Assembly (NCBI GenBank): GCA_963929865.1
Contig: CAWVKK010000056.1
Span: forward strand, 1 to 34,763
Direction of reading: 5' to 3'
Source of the DNA: JAGZHZ01 sp963929865
GTDB taxonomy: Bacteria; Bacillota; Clostridia; Lachnospirales; Lachnospiraceae
DNA: 34,763 nucleotides
The notes below the pieces were generated by a model, which searched no databases, was not told where the DNA came from, and worked only from the letters and a program-made list of their open reading frames with translations. The translations under genes were made by a program, and so were the position numbers. This document shows, one piece after another, positions 22,634-31,229 of the stretch. Position 1 is the stretch's first letter. Each line of letters starts with the position of its first letter.

Positions 22634-23256
22634 ACGTTTGATCCCTCCATTATCTGAATTTTATTGTTTTTCCATCGATCCTTCATCGTCTCATCGTGAA
22701 CAATACGCAAAAAAGCCAGAAAAATCTGAACATCAAAGTTTTTAATCTCTTCAATCATCAGGCTGACAGCCGTCTCTTCGTCGAAAGCTTTCCGGTAAGG
22801 GCGGTCTGAGGTCAGCGCCGCGAACACATCGCAGACTCTTAAGATTCTCCCGCCGAGCGGAATCTCCTCTCCTTTGAGATTGCTTGGATATCCGCTTCCG
22901 TCATAATTTTCATGGTGGTATAAAATAGCCTCCCGCACAGTCTGTGAAAAGTCGCTTTCTTTTAAAATCGCATATCCCGCTGTCGAGTGGGCCCTTACAT
23001 ATTTGATCTCCTCTACGATCAGAGTTTCCTTTTGATTGTAGACGTGCTTTACCAGCTCAAGCTTTCCGATATCGTGCAGCATCCCGGCAATCGCCATCTC
23101 ATAGCAGAAATCCTGCGCAAAATTCATCTCCTTTGAGACATAATAGGCAAGATTGCTGACGCGGATCCCGTGGGCGATCTCATCGGCGAGACTCAGCTGC
23201 AAAATCTGATATCTTTTTTTATATTCTTTTTTTTCTGAGGTTGTCTTATTTTCCAT
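22630..23256 (-). CDS. HD-GYP domain protein, candidate cyclic-dinucleotide phosphodiesterase
   Basis: A 208-residue protein made up almost wholly of an HD-GYP domain: HDIGK at 61-65, a distal His in RAHS at 90, HHE at 114-116, DGSGYP at 119-124, then IPLGGRILRVCDVFAALTSD and RPYR. These are the metal- and substrate-binding landmarks of HD-GYP enzymes, which cleave cyclic di-GMP or related dinucleotides. No receiver, PAS or membrane segment is visible, so the input signal is unclear. It overlaps hemZ by 11 bases and hisS by four, so it is part of the housekeeping operon. Activity is inferred from motifs. Confidence 0.85.
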   Translation of the reverse strand: MENKTTSEKKEYKKRYQILQLSLADEIAHGIRVSNLAYYVSKEMNFAQDFCYEMAIAGMLHDIGKLELVKHVYNQKETLIVEEIKYVRAHSTAGYAILKESDFSQTVREAILYHHENYDGSGYPSNLKGEEIPLGGRILRVCDVFAALTSDRPYRKAFDEETAVSLMIEEIKNFDVQIFLAFLRIVHDETMKDRWKNNKIQIMEGSNV

Positions 23257-24709
23257 ATTTCATAAAACCCTGCCGTTTGCGTTCTATCATTTCATCGATA
23301 CGTTCCATGTAATTTTTTATATCTTTTACATTTTCAATTCTCTCTATTTTGTCGGCTGCCAGGACCATTTTTGTGGATGCCCCTGCGCCGAGCGCCAGAA
23401 TGCTCTGCACCTCTTCCATGATCAGGATATTGTACATTCCCTCTTTTCCCTCTTTCGCATATCCGACGTTTTCAAAATTTCCCGCCATGTTTTTCTGCCG
23501 GTACAGATAGTACGGAAACATTCCCGCCTTTTGGGCGTACTGCGCTGTCATGTCCATAATCGCCATGTTGTTCGTAAACGTCATTTCCCTGTACTGGTCT
23601 TTAAACATCGTAAGGCGCGCGGCGCGTTTTAGGGCAAGGGAGTGAACGGTAATGCTGTCCGGATCGAGAGCCGTGACCTGCCGCATCGTCTCTTCCACCT
23701 CTGCTTTTTCCTCCCCGGGCAGTCCTACAATCAGATCCATATTGATATTGTCGAATCCCATTTCTCTGGCCATAAAAAAAGCAGCTTTCGTCTCTTCCAC
23801 CGTGTGACGTCTTCCAATCAGGTCGAGCGTTTTCTGATTCATCGTCTGCGGATTGATGGAAATTCTGCTCACATGATGATTCTTCAGCACCTGCAGCTTT
23901 TCTTTCGTGATGCTGTCCGGTCTTCCAGCTTCTACAGTATATTCCAAAATATGTTCCATGTCAAAGCATTCTTCCAGCTTTGTCAGGAGACGGTCGAGCT
24001 GAGGCGGTTCGAGTGTGGTCGGAGTCCCGCCGCCGATGTAGACGGTGTCGAGTTTCCGGTCCGCATACTCCTCCGCGCCGTATTCCATTTCTTTCATCAG
24101 GGCGCCGAGGTAACGGTCTACCTGATTTTTCCACACAGAGATCGGGCTGGAGCTGAAGGAACAGTACAGACAGATGCTCGGGCAGAACGGAATCCCCACA
24201 TAGAGGCTGTAGCCGTTTTGGTAATCGACGTCTCTTAAAAGATGTCTCTCCCTGTTTGCGATCGCAATGCTCAGCGCAGTCTTTTCCCTGCTCGTATAGT
24301 ACGTCTCTCTCATATACTGCGCAATCTCAGAGTTTTTCTTTCCCTGCTCCAGCATCGCCATCGGAATCTTTGTCGGGCGGATTCCTGTCAGCGTTCCCCA
24401 TGGAAGCGTTTTGTGCGTGAGAGCGCTGATCATCCGGTATAAAAGCTGCTTAAGCCGGTTTTTTGTCTCTTTTCTGTCTGCATAGTAATCTACATCCGCC
24501 TCATCCCGCTGCAGTAAGCTCCCGTCCTTTTCCCAGATGGAAATCTGGATTTTCTGCTCTTCATACAAAATGCAGAATTTTTTTTCAAAAGCTTCCTGCA
24601 GCTCTTTTTCCTCATAGAAGATATGAACATCCATTCCCGGATAAAATGCCTTAATCAGGGAATGGACGTCATATTCAAAATCCTGTTTATTGAGCAATAC
24701 TGCTATCAT
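23246..24709 (-). CDS. hemZ: Radical SAM coproporphyrinogen dehydrogenase HemZ
   Basis: A 487-residue radical SAM protein. The N-terminal about 160 residues form the HemZ-specific region (TLPWGTLTGIRPTKIPM). The cluster motif is C176-x3-C180-x2-C183 (FCPSICLYC), followed by YIGGGTPTTLEPPQLDRLL and a HemN-like second half. HemZ is named for oxygen-independent oxidation of coproporphyrinogen, but many Clostridia with this gene lack full heme synthesis, so the true substrate is uncertain. GGAG precedes ATG. It lies 22 bases after the MBL gene in the operon. Confidence 0.9.
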   Translation of the reverse strand: MIAVLLNKQDFEYDVHSLIKAFYPGMDVHIFYEEKELQEAFEKKFCILYEEQKIQISIWEKDGSLLQRDEADVDYYADRKETKNRLKQLLYRMISALTHKTLPWGTLTGIRPTKIPMAMLEQGKKNSEIAQYMRETYYTSREKTALSIAIANRERHLLRDVDYQNGYSLYVGIPFCPSICLYCSFSSSPISVWKNQVDRYLGALMKEMEYGAEEYADRKLDTVYIGGGTPTTLEPPQLDRLLTKLEECFDMEHILEYTVEAGRPDSITKEKLQVLKNHHVSRISINPQTMNQKTLDLIGRRHTVEETKAAFFMAREMGFDNINMDLIVGLPGEEKAEVEETMRQVTALDPDSITVHSLALKRAARLTMFKDQYREMTFTNNMAIMDMTAQYAQKAGMFPYYLYRQKNMAGNFENVGYAKEGKEGMYNILIMEEVQSILALGAGASTKMVLAADKIERIENVKDIKNYMERIDEMIERKRQGFMKYGK

Positions 24710-24731
24710 GATTTTTCTCCCGTTTCGTTTG

Positions 24732-25364
24732 TCAGCTTAAAAATGGATTGTACTTTTTTTCGTAGCGGATGGTCGTCTCCTCTCCGTGTCCCGGGCAGAC
24801 TTTTGTCTCCTCCGGAAGGACCAGAAGCTTTTCCTTTGCCGACCGCACCAGCTTTGACATGCTTCCCGTCGGAAAATCTGTTCGCCCGATAGAGCAATAA
24901 AATAGCGTGTCTCCTGAAAACAACACGCCTTCCTCCGGAAGATAGTAGCACACGCCGCCCTTTGTGTGCCCCGGTGTGTGCAGGACGCGGATCTTCATCC
25001 CGGCAAGCACAAGCTCCTGCCCTCCGCTTAAGAGCATATCGGGCTCCGCGCGGAACGGCTCGCCAAAATTTGCCGATAAATTCAGCATACTGTCCTGCAT
25101 GACCTCCTGCTCCTCCTCATGGGCATAGATCATAATGTCATAGAGCGTCCCGAGTTCCTGAGCGGCTCCGATATGGTCAAAATGACCGTGCGTCAGCAAA
25201 ATGGCAACCGGCTTAACCGCCATCTCTTTTATTTTTTTTTCAATCCTGCGCGCGTCGGCGGCAGGATCGACCAAAATCGCCTCTTTTGTCTGTGTATTGA
25301 CGGCCAGGTAGCAGTTGGTAGATACCTGACCTAAAACCATTTTTTCTATCTGTAAGTTACCCAT
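24732..25364 (-). CDS. Metallo-beta-lactamase-fold hydrolase (glyoxalase II-like)
   Basis: A 210-residue MBL-fold enzyme. The metal motif T-H59-x-H61-x-D63-H64 is in LLTHGHFDHIGA; a third His is in HTPGHTKGGVCYY; the metal-bridging Asp is in FSGDTLF; and the last His is in VCPGHGEETT. The fold and the SIGRTDFPTGS segment match hydroxyacylglutathione-hydrolase-like proteins, though without the long C-terminal domain of true glyoxalase II. It is conserved between relA and hemZ in many Clostridia, and its substrate is unknown. Starts 24 bases after relA ends. Confidence 0.9.
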   Translation of the reverse strand: MGNLQIEKMVLGQVSTNCYLAVNTQTKEAILVDPAADARRIEKKIKEMAVKPVAILLTHGHFDHIGAAQELGTLYDIMIYAHEEEQEVMQDSMLNLSANFGEPFRAEPDMLLSGGQELVLAGMKIRVLHTPGHTKGGVCYYLPEEGVLFSGDTLFYCSIGRTDFPTGSMSKLVRSAKEKLLVLPEETKVCPGHGEETTIRYEKKYNPFLS

Positions 25365-25388
25365 CTTCTCTCATCTTCTCCCATCTGA

Positions 25389-27713
25389 TCAGCCGGTTTT
25401 TCTCTTGATGTCCAAAACGCTCTCTACCTGGCGGATTTTCTCTACAATTGCGCTTAACTCTTCTCTTCCCGTCACCTCAAAGCTCATTGCAATCGTAGCC
25501 ATTCCGTGCTTGTTCGTCCGGCTGTTCAGAGAAAGCAGACTGATTTTTCGCTCTGTAAAAATTTTTGAGATATCGACCAGAAGACCTGTTCGGTCATTCC
25601 CGTAAACCTGAATCTCGGCGAGGAAGCGTGTGTTTTTGTTTTCTTCCTCCTCAGAGGGCTGCTGCCATTCTGCCTCAATGAGACGGACTCTCTCTTCCTG
25701 CGGAAGATTTATGATATTGATGCAGTCTGTCCGGTGAATGGAGACGCCGCGCCCTCTCGTGACAAATCCCACAATCTCGTCTCCCGGTACCGGCGAACAG
25801 CATTTTGAGAAGCGGACCGCAACGTCGTCGATCCCTTTCACCACGATGCCGCCTTTTGACTTTGCCACCTTTACGGCGCCCTGATTCTCTACCGTCTCAA
25901 TAATCTTCTCGTCTGTGATCTCTTTTTTGTGCTGTTTCTCGTATTCATCCAGGAGTTTATTGACAACCTGTCCCTCCTTAAGCCCTCCGTGACCGATCGA
26001 CGCCAGAACAGAGTCCCAGTCGCGGAAGCCGTAGCGGCTCATAATTTTTTCCATGTAGGGCGGTTTGAGAAGATTGCTCATCTGGATTCCTTTCATTTTG
26101 CAGTACTGCGCCATCATCTCTTTGCCCTTGAGGATATTGTCTTCCTTGCGTTCGTTTTTAAACCACTGGTTGATTTTGTTTTTTGCCTGCGTGCTTTTTA
26201 CGATGTTGAGCCAGTCGCGGCTCGGTCCCTTTGAATTTTGGGATGTGATGATCTCCACCCGGTCTCCGTTCTGGATCACATAGTCAATGTGGACCAGCTT
26301 TCCGTTGACTCTGGCTCCGATCATTTTATTGCCGACCGCGCTGTGGATCGAATACGCAAAGTCGATCGGCGTCGACCCGTTCGGCAGATCCTTCACCTCT
26401 CCTGTCGGGGTAAAGCAGTACACATTCTCCGCAAACAGGTCGAGATCGCTTTTTAGCAGGCTCATAAATTCGCTGTTGTCCGACATGTCTCTCTGCCATT
26501 CCAGAATCTGTCTCAGCCACGTCAGCTTTTCAGCTTCTGAATCAGACGGATTTCCGTTTCCGTTTGACGCCTCTTTATATTTCCAGTGCGCCGCAATACC
26601 GTACTCTGCCGTGCGGTGCATCTCAAACGTTCTGATCTGGATTTCAAACGGCTGTCCGTTTGATCCGATCAAGGTAGTGTGGAGGGACTGGTACATATTG
26701 GGCTTTGGCATTGCGATATAGTCTTTAAACCGTCCGGGAACCGGCGTATACATCTCATGGATCACGCCCAGCGCCGCATAGCAGTCCTTGACCGTGTCCA
26801 CGATAATCCGGACTGCGAATAAATCATAGATCTGATCGAGCGTCTTGTCCTGGTTGACCATTTTTTTGTAGATACTGAAAAAATGCTTTGCGCGCCCTGC
26901 GACCTCTGCGTGGATCCCCTGCTCTGCGATCTTCTTTTTCACATTTTCTACAATCTCCTGGACAAACGCTTCTCTCTCAGCCTTGCGCAGCGCGATCTTT
27001 TCGACGAGATCGCGGTAAACCTCCGGCTCCAGATACTTCAGCGACAAATCATCCAGTTCTACTTTTACCTTTGAGATACCGAGACGCTGCGCGATCGGCG
27101 CGTAGATGTCCATGGTCTCGCGCGCTTTTTCCTTTTGCTTTTCCGGTCTCATGTACTTTAAGGTTCGCATATTATGAAGTCTGTCGGCAAGTTTGATTAA
27201 AATCACGCGGATATCTTCAGCCATGGCAAGAAACATATTTCGGAGCGTTTCCGCCTGCCGGTCGATTTTGGAAGCCTTTCCCATGTTCTCTCCCAGTTTT
27301 GTGACTCCCTGCACCAGGAGCGCGACCTCGCTTCCAAACTCTCTTTCGACATCCTCCTTTGTCCACGGCGTGTCCTCCACCACATCATGCAGCAGACCCG
27401 CCGCGATGCTTTCCTTATCCAGTTCCAAATCCGCCAGAATAATCGCCACACACAGGGGATGAATGATATAAGGCTCCCCTGATTTTCTCATCTGTCCTCC
27501 GTGCGCTTTTTTTGCGACCTGATAAGCCTTCTCAATCATCGAAAGGTCTGTTGACGGATGGTACTTTTTCACACTGGCTATCAGCTCTTTATGAAGCACC
27601 TCAGGATCCGTAAAATCCTCCATCTTTTTTACGCTGGCGTCTGCCTGTGCAATCGCCTTCTGTTTGTCGAGCTCTGTCTGTTCTCTCATACCCGCATCAC
27701 CATCCTTCTCCAC
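25389..27713 (-). CDS. relA: Bifunctional (p)ppGpp synthetase/hydrolase RelA/SpoT
   Basis: A 774-residue long RSH protein that makes and breaks (p)ppGpp in the stringent response. Order: the HD hydrolase domain (H71; LLHDVVEDT with HD at 109-110, so hydrolysis looks intact); the synthetase (RFKDYIAMPKPNMYQSLHTT); a TGS domain (VYCFTPTGEVKDLPNGSTP); the helical/zinc-finger region (RFSKCCSPVPGDEIVGFV); and a C-terminal ACT domain (IQVYGNDRTGLLVDISKIF). The first codon is GTG, with AAAAGG six bases upstream; the ATG eight codons in is a possible alternative but is less well placed. Starts 13 bases after apt ends. Some would name it rel or relA/spoT. Confidence 0.96.
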   Translation of the reverse strand: MEKDGDAGMREQTELDKQKAIAQADASVKKMEDFTDPEVLHKELIASVKKYHPSTDLSMIEKAYQVAKKAHGGQMRKSGEPYIIHPLCVAIILADLELDKESIAAGLLHDVVEDTPWTKEDVEREFGSEVALLVQGVTKLGENMGKASKIDRQAETLRNMFLAMAEDIRVILIKLADRLHNMRTLKYMRPEKQKEKARETMDIYAPIAQRLGISKVKVELDDLSLKYLEPEVYRDLVEKIALRKAEREAFVQEIVENVKKKIAEQGIHAEVAGRAKHFFSIYKKMVNQDKTLDQIYDLFAVRIIVDTVKDCYAALGVIHEMYTPVPGRFKDYIAMPKPNMYQSLHTTLIGSNGQPFEIQIRTFEMHRTAEYGIAAHWKYKEASNGNGNPSDSEAEKLTWLRQILEWQRDMSDNSEFMSLLKSDLDLFAENVYCFTPTGEVKDLPNGSTPIDFAYSIHSAVGNKMIGARVNGKLVHIDYVIQNGDRVEIITSQNSKGPSRDWLNIVKSTQAKNKINQWFKNERKEDNILKGKEMMAQYCKMKGIQMSNLLKPPYMEKIMSRYGFRDWDSVLASIGHGGLKEGQVVNKLLDEYEKQHKKEITDEKIIETVENQGAVKVAKSKGGIVVKGIDDVAVRFSKCCSPVPGDEIVGFVTRGRGVSIHRTDCINIINLPQEERVRLIEAEWQQPSEEEENKNTRFLAEIQVYGNDRTGLLVDISKIFTERKISLLSLNSRTNKHGMATIAMSFEVTGREELSAIVEKIRQVESVLDIKRKTG

Positions 27714-27726
27714 TCTCTGCCTTTTC

Positions 27727-28251
27727 TTATTTTCCTTCGTAACAGATTACAGACTCTACCTCATAATTTTTCAGCCGTTCTCTGCCGTTCAGTCCGGCAA
27801 GCTCGATCAGAAAAATGATCTTGACGACTTCTCCTCCCAGTCTCTCCACCAGTTTGACAGCCGCCTCCATCGTGCCTCCTGTGGCAATCAGGTCGTCCAC
27901 CAGGACAACTTTTTGACCAGGCTTGATGGCGTCTTTGTTCATCTCGATTTCAGCATGTCCGTACTCCAAGTCATACTTTTCTGAGATGGTCTCGGACGGC
28001 AGTTTTCCTTTTTTTCTGATCATGGCAAACGGTTTATGCAGGTTATAGGCAAGCGGCATTCCGAAAATGAGTCCTCGCGATTCCGCTCCCGCAATCACAT
28101 CTACCTCCTCGTTTTCAATCAGTCTCTGCAGCGCGTCGATCGCCTCGCGGAGACCGTCCGCGTCCTGAAGAACAGACGTGATGTCCCGAAACATTACGCC
28201 TGGCTTTGGAAAATCCGGAATGGCTCTGATATATTTTTCGATCTGATTCAA
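27727..28251 (-). CDS. apt: Adenine phosphoribosyltransferase
   Basis: A 174-residue purine-salvage enzyme that makes AMP from adenine and PRPP. IPDFPKPGVMFRDIT near the N-terminus, AGAESRGLIFG, RKKGKLPSETISEKYDLEYG, and the PRPP loop VVLVDDLIATGGTM are intact. Start choice: a TTG at 28251 (NQIEKYIRAIPDFPKPG) has GGAG eight bases upstream and gives the usual family length. The GTG seven codons earlier would place the ribosome site inside the gene. Second gene of the operon, 27 bases after the nucleotidyltransferase. Confidence 0.95.
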   Translation of the reverse strand: MNQIEKYIRAIPDFPKPGVMFRDITSVLQDADGLREAIDALQRLIENEEVDVIAGAESRGLIFGMPLAYNLHKPFAMIRKKGKLPSETISEKYDLEYGHAEIEMNKDAIKPGQKVVLVDDLIATGGTMEAAVKLVERLGGEVVKIIFLIELAGLNGRERLKNYEVESVICYEGK

Positions 28252-28278
28252 TGTACTCTCTCCTTTTTTCACACAGTC

Positions 28279-29205
28279 CTATCTGTTCCCAAACAAAGGC
28301 GTTTTGTATACGCCCTCCTCTATCAGTTTCTGGAAGGAACGGACCACAAATTCCTTGTCTTCTTTGTATGTCACGCCAAACCACTTGTCTTTTGTCTCAA
28401 GCACCTTGACCTGCGCCTTGCCCGTCTGGATCAGCTCGTCCACCAGCATGGGCAGAAGGTATTCCGCCTTTGTCTGATCCTCGGGCAGAGATTTGAGGAA
28501 CGATACGAATCCTCTCTCCAGCTCCCCTAAAATCTCCGGCGTAAAGCCCCACAAGTTCATCGATACGTGGCTGCCGCAGTCAATTGGACGGTATCCGCCC
28601 TTTTCATCTGGAACCTGCGCTCCTGTCCCGGTTTTGACAATATTGGACGTCTCGATCACGCCGGTGAGCATATCCTGCTCATTGACCTGGCAGATTCCTC
28701 TCGTCACTCCGCCGTTTTCACTTAAGGTGTTTCCTAAGATAAAGCCCGCCATGCAGAAATTCATCTTTCCGGTATCAGGGTGTTCCTCCACCAGATAGTC
28801 GTGTACCTTTCGGAAGGCTTCCTTTCCGTAGTAATCGTCCGCATTGATCACGGCAAACGGATTTTTTACGATGTCTCTGCACGCCAGAATCGCCTGCCCG
28901 GTTCCCCACGGTTTTTTTCTGTTCTCCGGCTTTTGAAAGCCTTCCGGCAGATCGTCCAGCTCCTGAAAAGCGTACGATACGCTCGCCGCCTTTGCAATTC
29001 TGTCTCCGATCACTTCTTTGAAATCTTTTTCCAGGTCTTTGCGGATGATAAACACGATATCGTCAAATCCTGCTTCCAGTGCGTCATAGATGGAATAATC
29101 CATAATAATCTCGCCGTTTGGCCCTACCGGCTCCAGCTGCTTAATTCCGCCTCCAAACCGGCTGCCGATGCCTGCCGCCATAATTACCAGAGTTGTTTTT
29201 TTCAT
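28279..29205 (-). CDS. Sugar-phosphate nucleotidyltransferase-like protein
   Basis: A 308-residue protein of the NTP_transferase fold, cytoplasmic. Seen: the nucleotide-binding N-terminus LVIMAAGIGSRFGGGIKQLE (G-x-G-x-R), IMDYSIYDALEAGFDDIVFI, PWGTGQAILACRD, and VINADDYYGKEAF, where the Asp pair binds metal. It resembles UTP- or other NTP-dependent sugar-1-phosphate transferases, but the exact sugar cannot be read. It could supply activated sugar for the polysaccharide or wall pathways nearby. Start: GGAGG five bases before ATG at 29205; the longer in-frame extension would run through the promoter. First gene of the operon down to aspS, since no terminator lies before apt. Confidence 0.88.
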   Translation of the reverse strand: MKKTTLVIMAAGIGSRFGGGIKQLEPVGPNGEIIMDYSIYDALEAGFDDIVFIIRKDLEKDFKEVIGDRIAKAASVSYAFQELDDLPEGFQKPENRKKPWGTGQAILACRDIVKNPFAVINADDYYGKEAFRKVHDYLVEEHPDTGKMNFCMAGFILGNTLSENGGVTRGICQVNEQDMLTGVIETSNIVKTGTGAQVPDEKGGYRPIDCGSHVSMNLWGFTPEILGELERGFVSFLKSLPEDQTKAEYLLPMLVDELIQTGKAQVKVLETKDKWFGVTYKEDKEFVVRSFQKLIEEGVYKTPLFGNR

Positions 29206-29267
29206 AAATTCCTCCAATTCTATCCGGCACAAAGACCATCTTCGTCCCGGTCCGTTGTTTTTTTTTA

Positions 29268-29300
29268 TTTTATCATAAATTCTGACGAATACAAGAACAA
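29268..29300 (-). promoter_or_regulatory. Promoter of the nucleotidyltransferase-apt-relA-aspS operon
   Basis: Minus strand TTGTTC (29295-29300), 17-base spacer, TATGAT (29272-29277). An overlapping alternative is TTGTAT (29290-29295), 16 bases, TAAAAT (29268-29273). Confidence 0.65.
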
Positions 29301-29341
29301 AAACGAAATCTGTTTCATCCGGCTCTTTCTCGCAAAAACGC

Positions 29342-29376
29342 AAAAACCCTCACAGACCGCTCTCCAGGCTGTGAGG
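29342..29376 (-). terminator. Terminator of glmM-glmS
   Basis: Minus strand CCTCACAG-CCTGGAGAGCGGT-CTGTGAGG, a perfect eight-pair stem, followed by GTTTTTG. It starts 27 bases after the glmS stop. Confidence 0.8.
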
Positions 29377-29402
29377 ATTTTCCATAAGCTGCTTTTTCTT
29401 TT

Positions 29403-31229
29403 TTATTCCACTGTAACTGATTTTGCCAGGTTTCTCGGCTTGTCTACATCAAGTCCCCGCGCAATCGCAACGTAATAGGCGAAGAGCTGAAGCGGAATTA
29501 CCGCCAGAGACGTTGTGAAATACGGCTCTGTCTTTGGTACATAGACGGTAAAGTTTGCCGTGTCTTCCATCGAATAGTTTCCGTACGTAGTCAGCCCCAT
29601 CAAGAAGGCGCCGCGGGATTTTACCTCCACCATGTTGCTGACCATTTTTTCATACAGCTGCGGCTGAGTAGCCACCCCGACGACGAGAATTCCTTTTTCA
29701 ATCAAGGAAATCGTCCCGTGTTTCAGCTCGCCCGCCGCATAGGCCTCTGAATGGATATAGGAAATTTCTTTTAGCTTCAGAGAGCCTTCCATGGAAGTTC
29801 CGTAATCCAATCCTCTTCCGATAAAAAAGATATCCCTGCTCGCCGCAAATTTGTTGGCAAACCACTGAATTCTTTCCTTATCTCCCAGAACGCGCTGAAT
29901 CTTCTCCGGCAGCTTCACCAGTTCCTCAGTCAGCTTCTCATACGACTCTTCTGATACGGTCTGGCGGATTTTCGCAAAATAGATGGCGATCAGGTAGCAC
30001 GCTGCCAGCTGTGTGCTGTACGCCTTCGTCGTCGCCACGGAGATCTCCGGTCCGGCCCACGTATACAGCACGGAATCGGCTTCCCTTGCGATTGAGCTTC
30101 CCACTACATTGACAATTCCAAGAACGCGCACGCCTTTTCTTTTTGCCTCCTTCAGGGCTGCTATGGAGTCCGCCGTCTCCCCGGACTGACTGATCACAAT
30201 CACAAGAGAGTCCTCTTCTAAAATAGGATCCCGGTATCGAAATTCGGAGGCGAGCTCTACCTCCACTGGAATTTTCGCCAGTTTTTCCAGAACATACCTC
30301 GCTGAAATGCAGACGTGATACGCCGATCCGCAGCCGATCATGTAAATGCGCCTCAGCTTTTTTATCTCTTCTTCTGCCATGCCCAGCTCTTCCAGCACAA
30401 CCTGACCATCTTTGATTCTTGGAGAGATCGTATCCTGAACTGCCTTGGGCTGCTCATAGATCTCTTTGAGCATAAAGTGCTCATATCCGCCCTTTTCGGC
30501 CGCCTCTGCGTCCCACTGGATCGTTGTGCTTTCTTTTTCGATCGGCTCTTTATCCAGGTTATAGAAACTGATATGGTCCGGCTCCATGCACACAATCTCC
30601 ATATTGTTGACGAAGTAGACCGTCTTTGTGTATTTCAAAATGGCCGGGACGTCAGATGCGATGAAATTGCCCTCCTGTGTGCTTCCCACAATCATCGGGC
30701 TGTCTTTTCTGACTGCGAACACTTTTCCGGGATGATCCTCAAATAAAATTCCCAGAGCGTAGGAGCCGTTGAGGCGCACCATCACCTTTGTGATGGCTTC
30801 AATCGGATCCCCGTCATAATAGCGGTCTAAAAGGTGCGCGATCACCTCAGTGTCTGTCTCCGATTCAAACTCATATCCCTTTTTGATCAGATGCTCCTTT
30901 AAAGCCTGATAGTTTTCGATAATTCCATTGTGGACGACTGCGATCGTCCTCTTTTTGTTGCAGTGAGGGTGTGCGTTCACCACAGACGGCACTCCGTGCG
31001 TTGCCCATCTCGTGTGCCCAATGCCGCACGTTCCGGACAATGCGTTTCCGTTGTCCGTCATTTCCTCAAGGACGCGCAGTCTGCCCTTTGCCTTGACGAC
31101 CTCAATCGTTTCCTTTCCCTCTATGGCCAGTCCTGCCGAATCGTATCCGCGGTACTCCAGCTTGGAAAGTCCGTCGAGAAGAATCGGCGCTGCCTGTTCG
31201 TGTCCCGTATATCCTACAATTCCGCACAT
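29403..31229 (-). CDS. glmS: Glutamine--fructose-6-phosphate aminotransferase
   Basis: A 608-residue enzyme that makes glucosamine-6-phosphate, the first step to UDP-GlcNAc. The N-terminal glutaminase begins MCGIVGYTG with the Cys2 nucleophile, followed by LEYRGYDSAG and GHTRWATHG. Two SIS sugar-isomerase domains follow (GCGSAYHV, SQSGETADS, ISVATTKAYSTQ), and the C-terminus is DKPRNLAKSVTVE. It begins directly after the glmM stop (TAAATG) with GAGGTG inside glmM. There is no room for a glmS ribozyme just upstream. Confidence 0.97.
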   Translation of the reverse strand: MCGIVGYTGHEQAAPILLDGLSKLEYRGYDSAGLAIEGKETIEVVKAKGRLRVLEEMTDNGNALSGTCGIGHTRWATHGVPSVVNAHPHCNKKRTIAVVHNGIIENYQALKEHLIKKGYEFESETDTEVIAHLLDRYYDGDPIEAITKVMVRLNGSYALGILFEDHPGKVFAVRKDSPMIVGSTQEGNFIASDVPAILKYTKTVYFVNNMEIVCMEPDHISFYNLDKEPIEKESTTIQWDAEAAEKGGYEHFMLKEIYEQPKAVQDTISPRIKDGQVVLEELGMAEEEIKKLRRIYMIGCGSAYHVCISARYVLEKLAKIPVEVELASEFRYRDPILEEDSLVIVISQSGETADSIAALKEAKRKGVRVLGIVNVVGSSIAREADSVLYTWAGPEISVATTKAYSTQLAACYLIAIYFAKIRQTVSEESYEKLTEELVKLPEKIQRVLGDKERIQWFANKFAASRDIFFIGRGLDYGTSMEGSLKLKEISYIHSEAYAAGELKHGTISLIEKGILVVGVATQPQLYEKMVSNMVEVKSRGAFLMGLTTYGNYSMEDTANFTVYVPKTEPYFTTSLAVIPLQLFAYYVAIARGLDVDKPRNLAKSVTVE

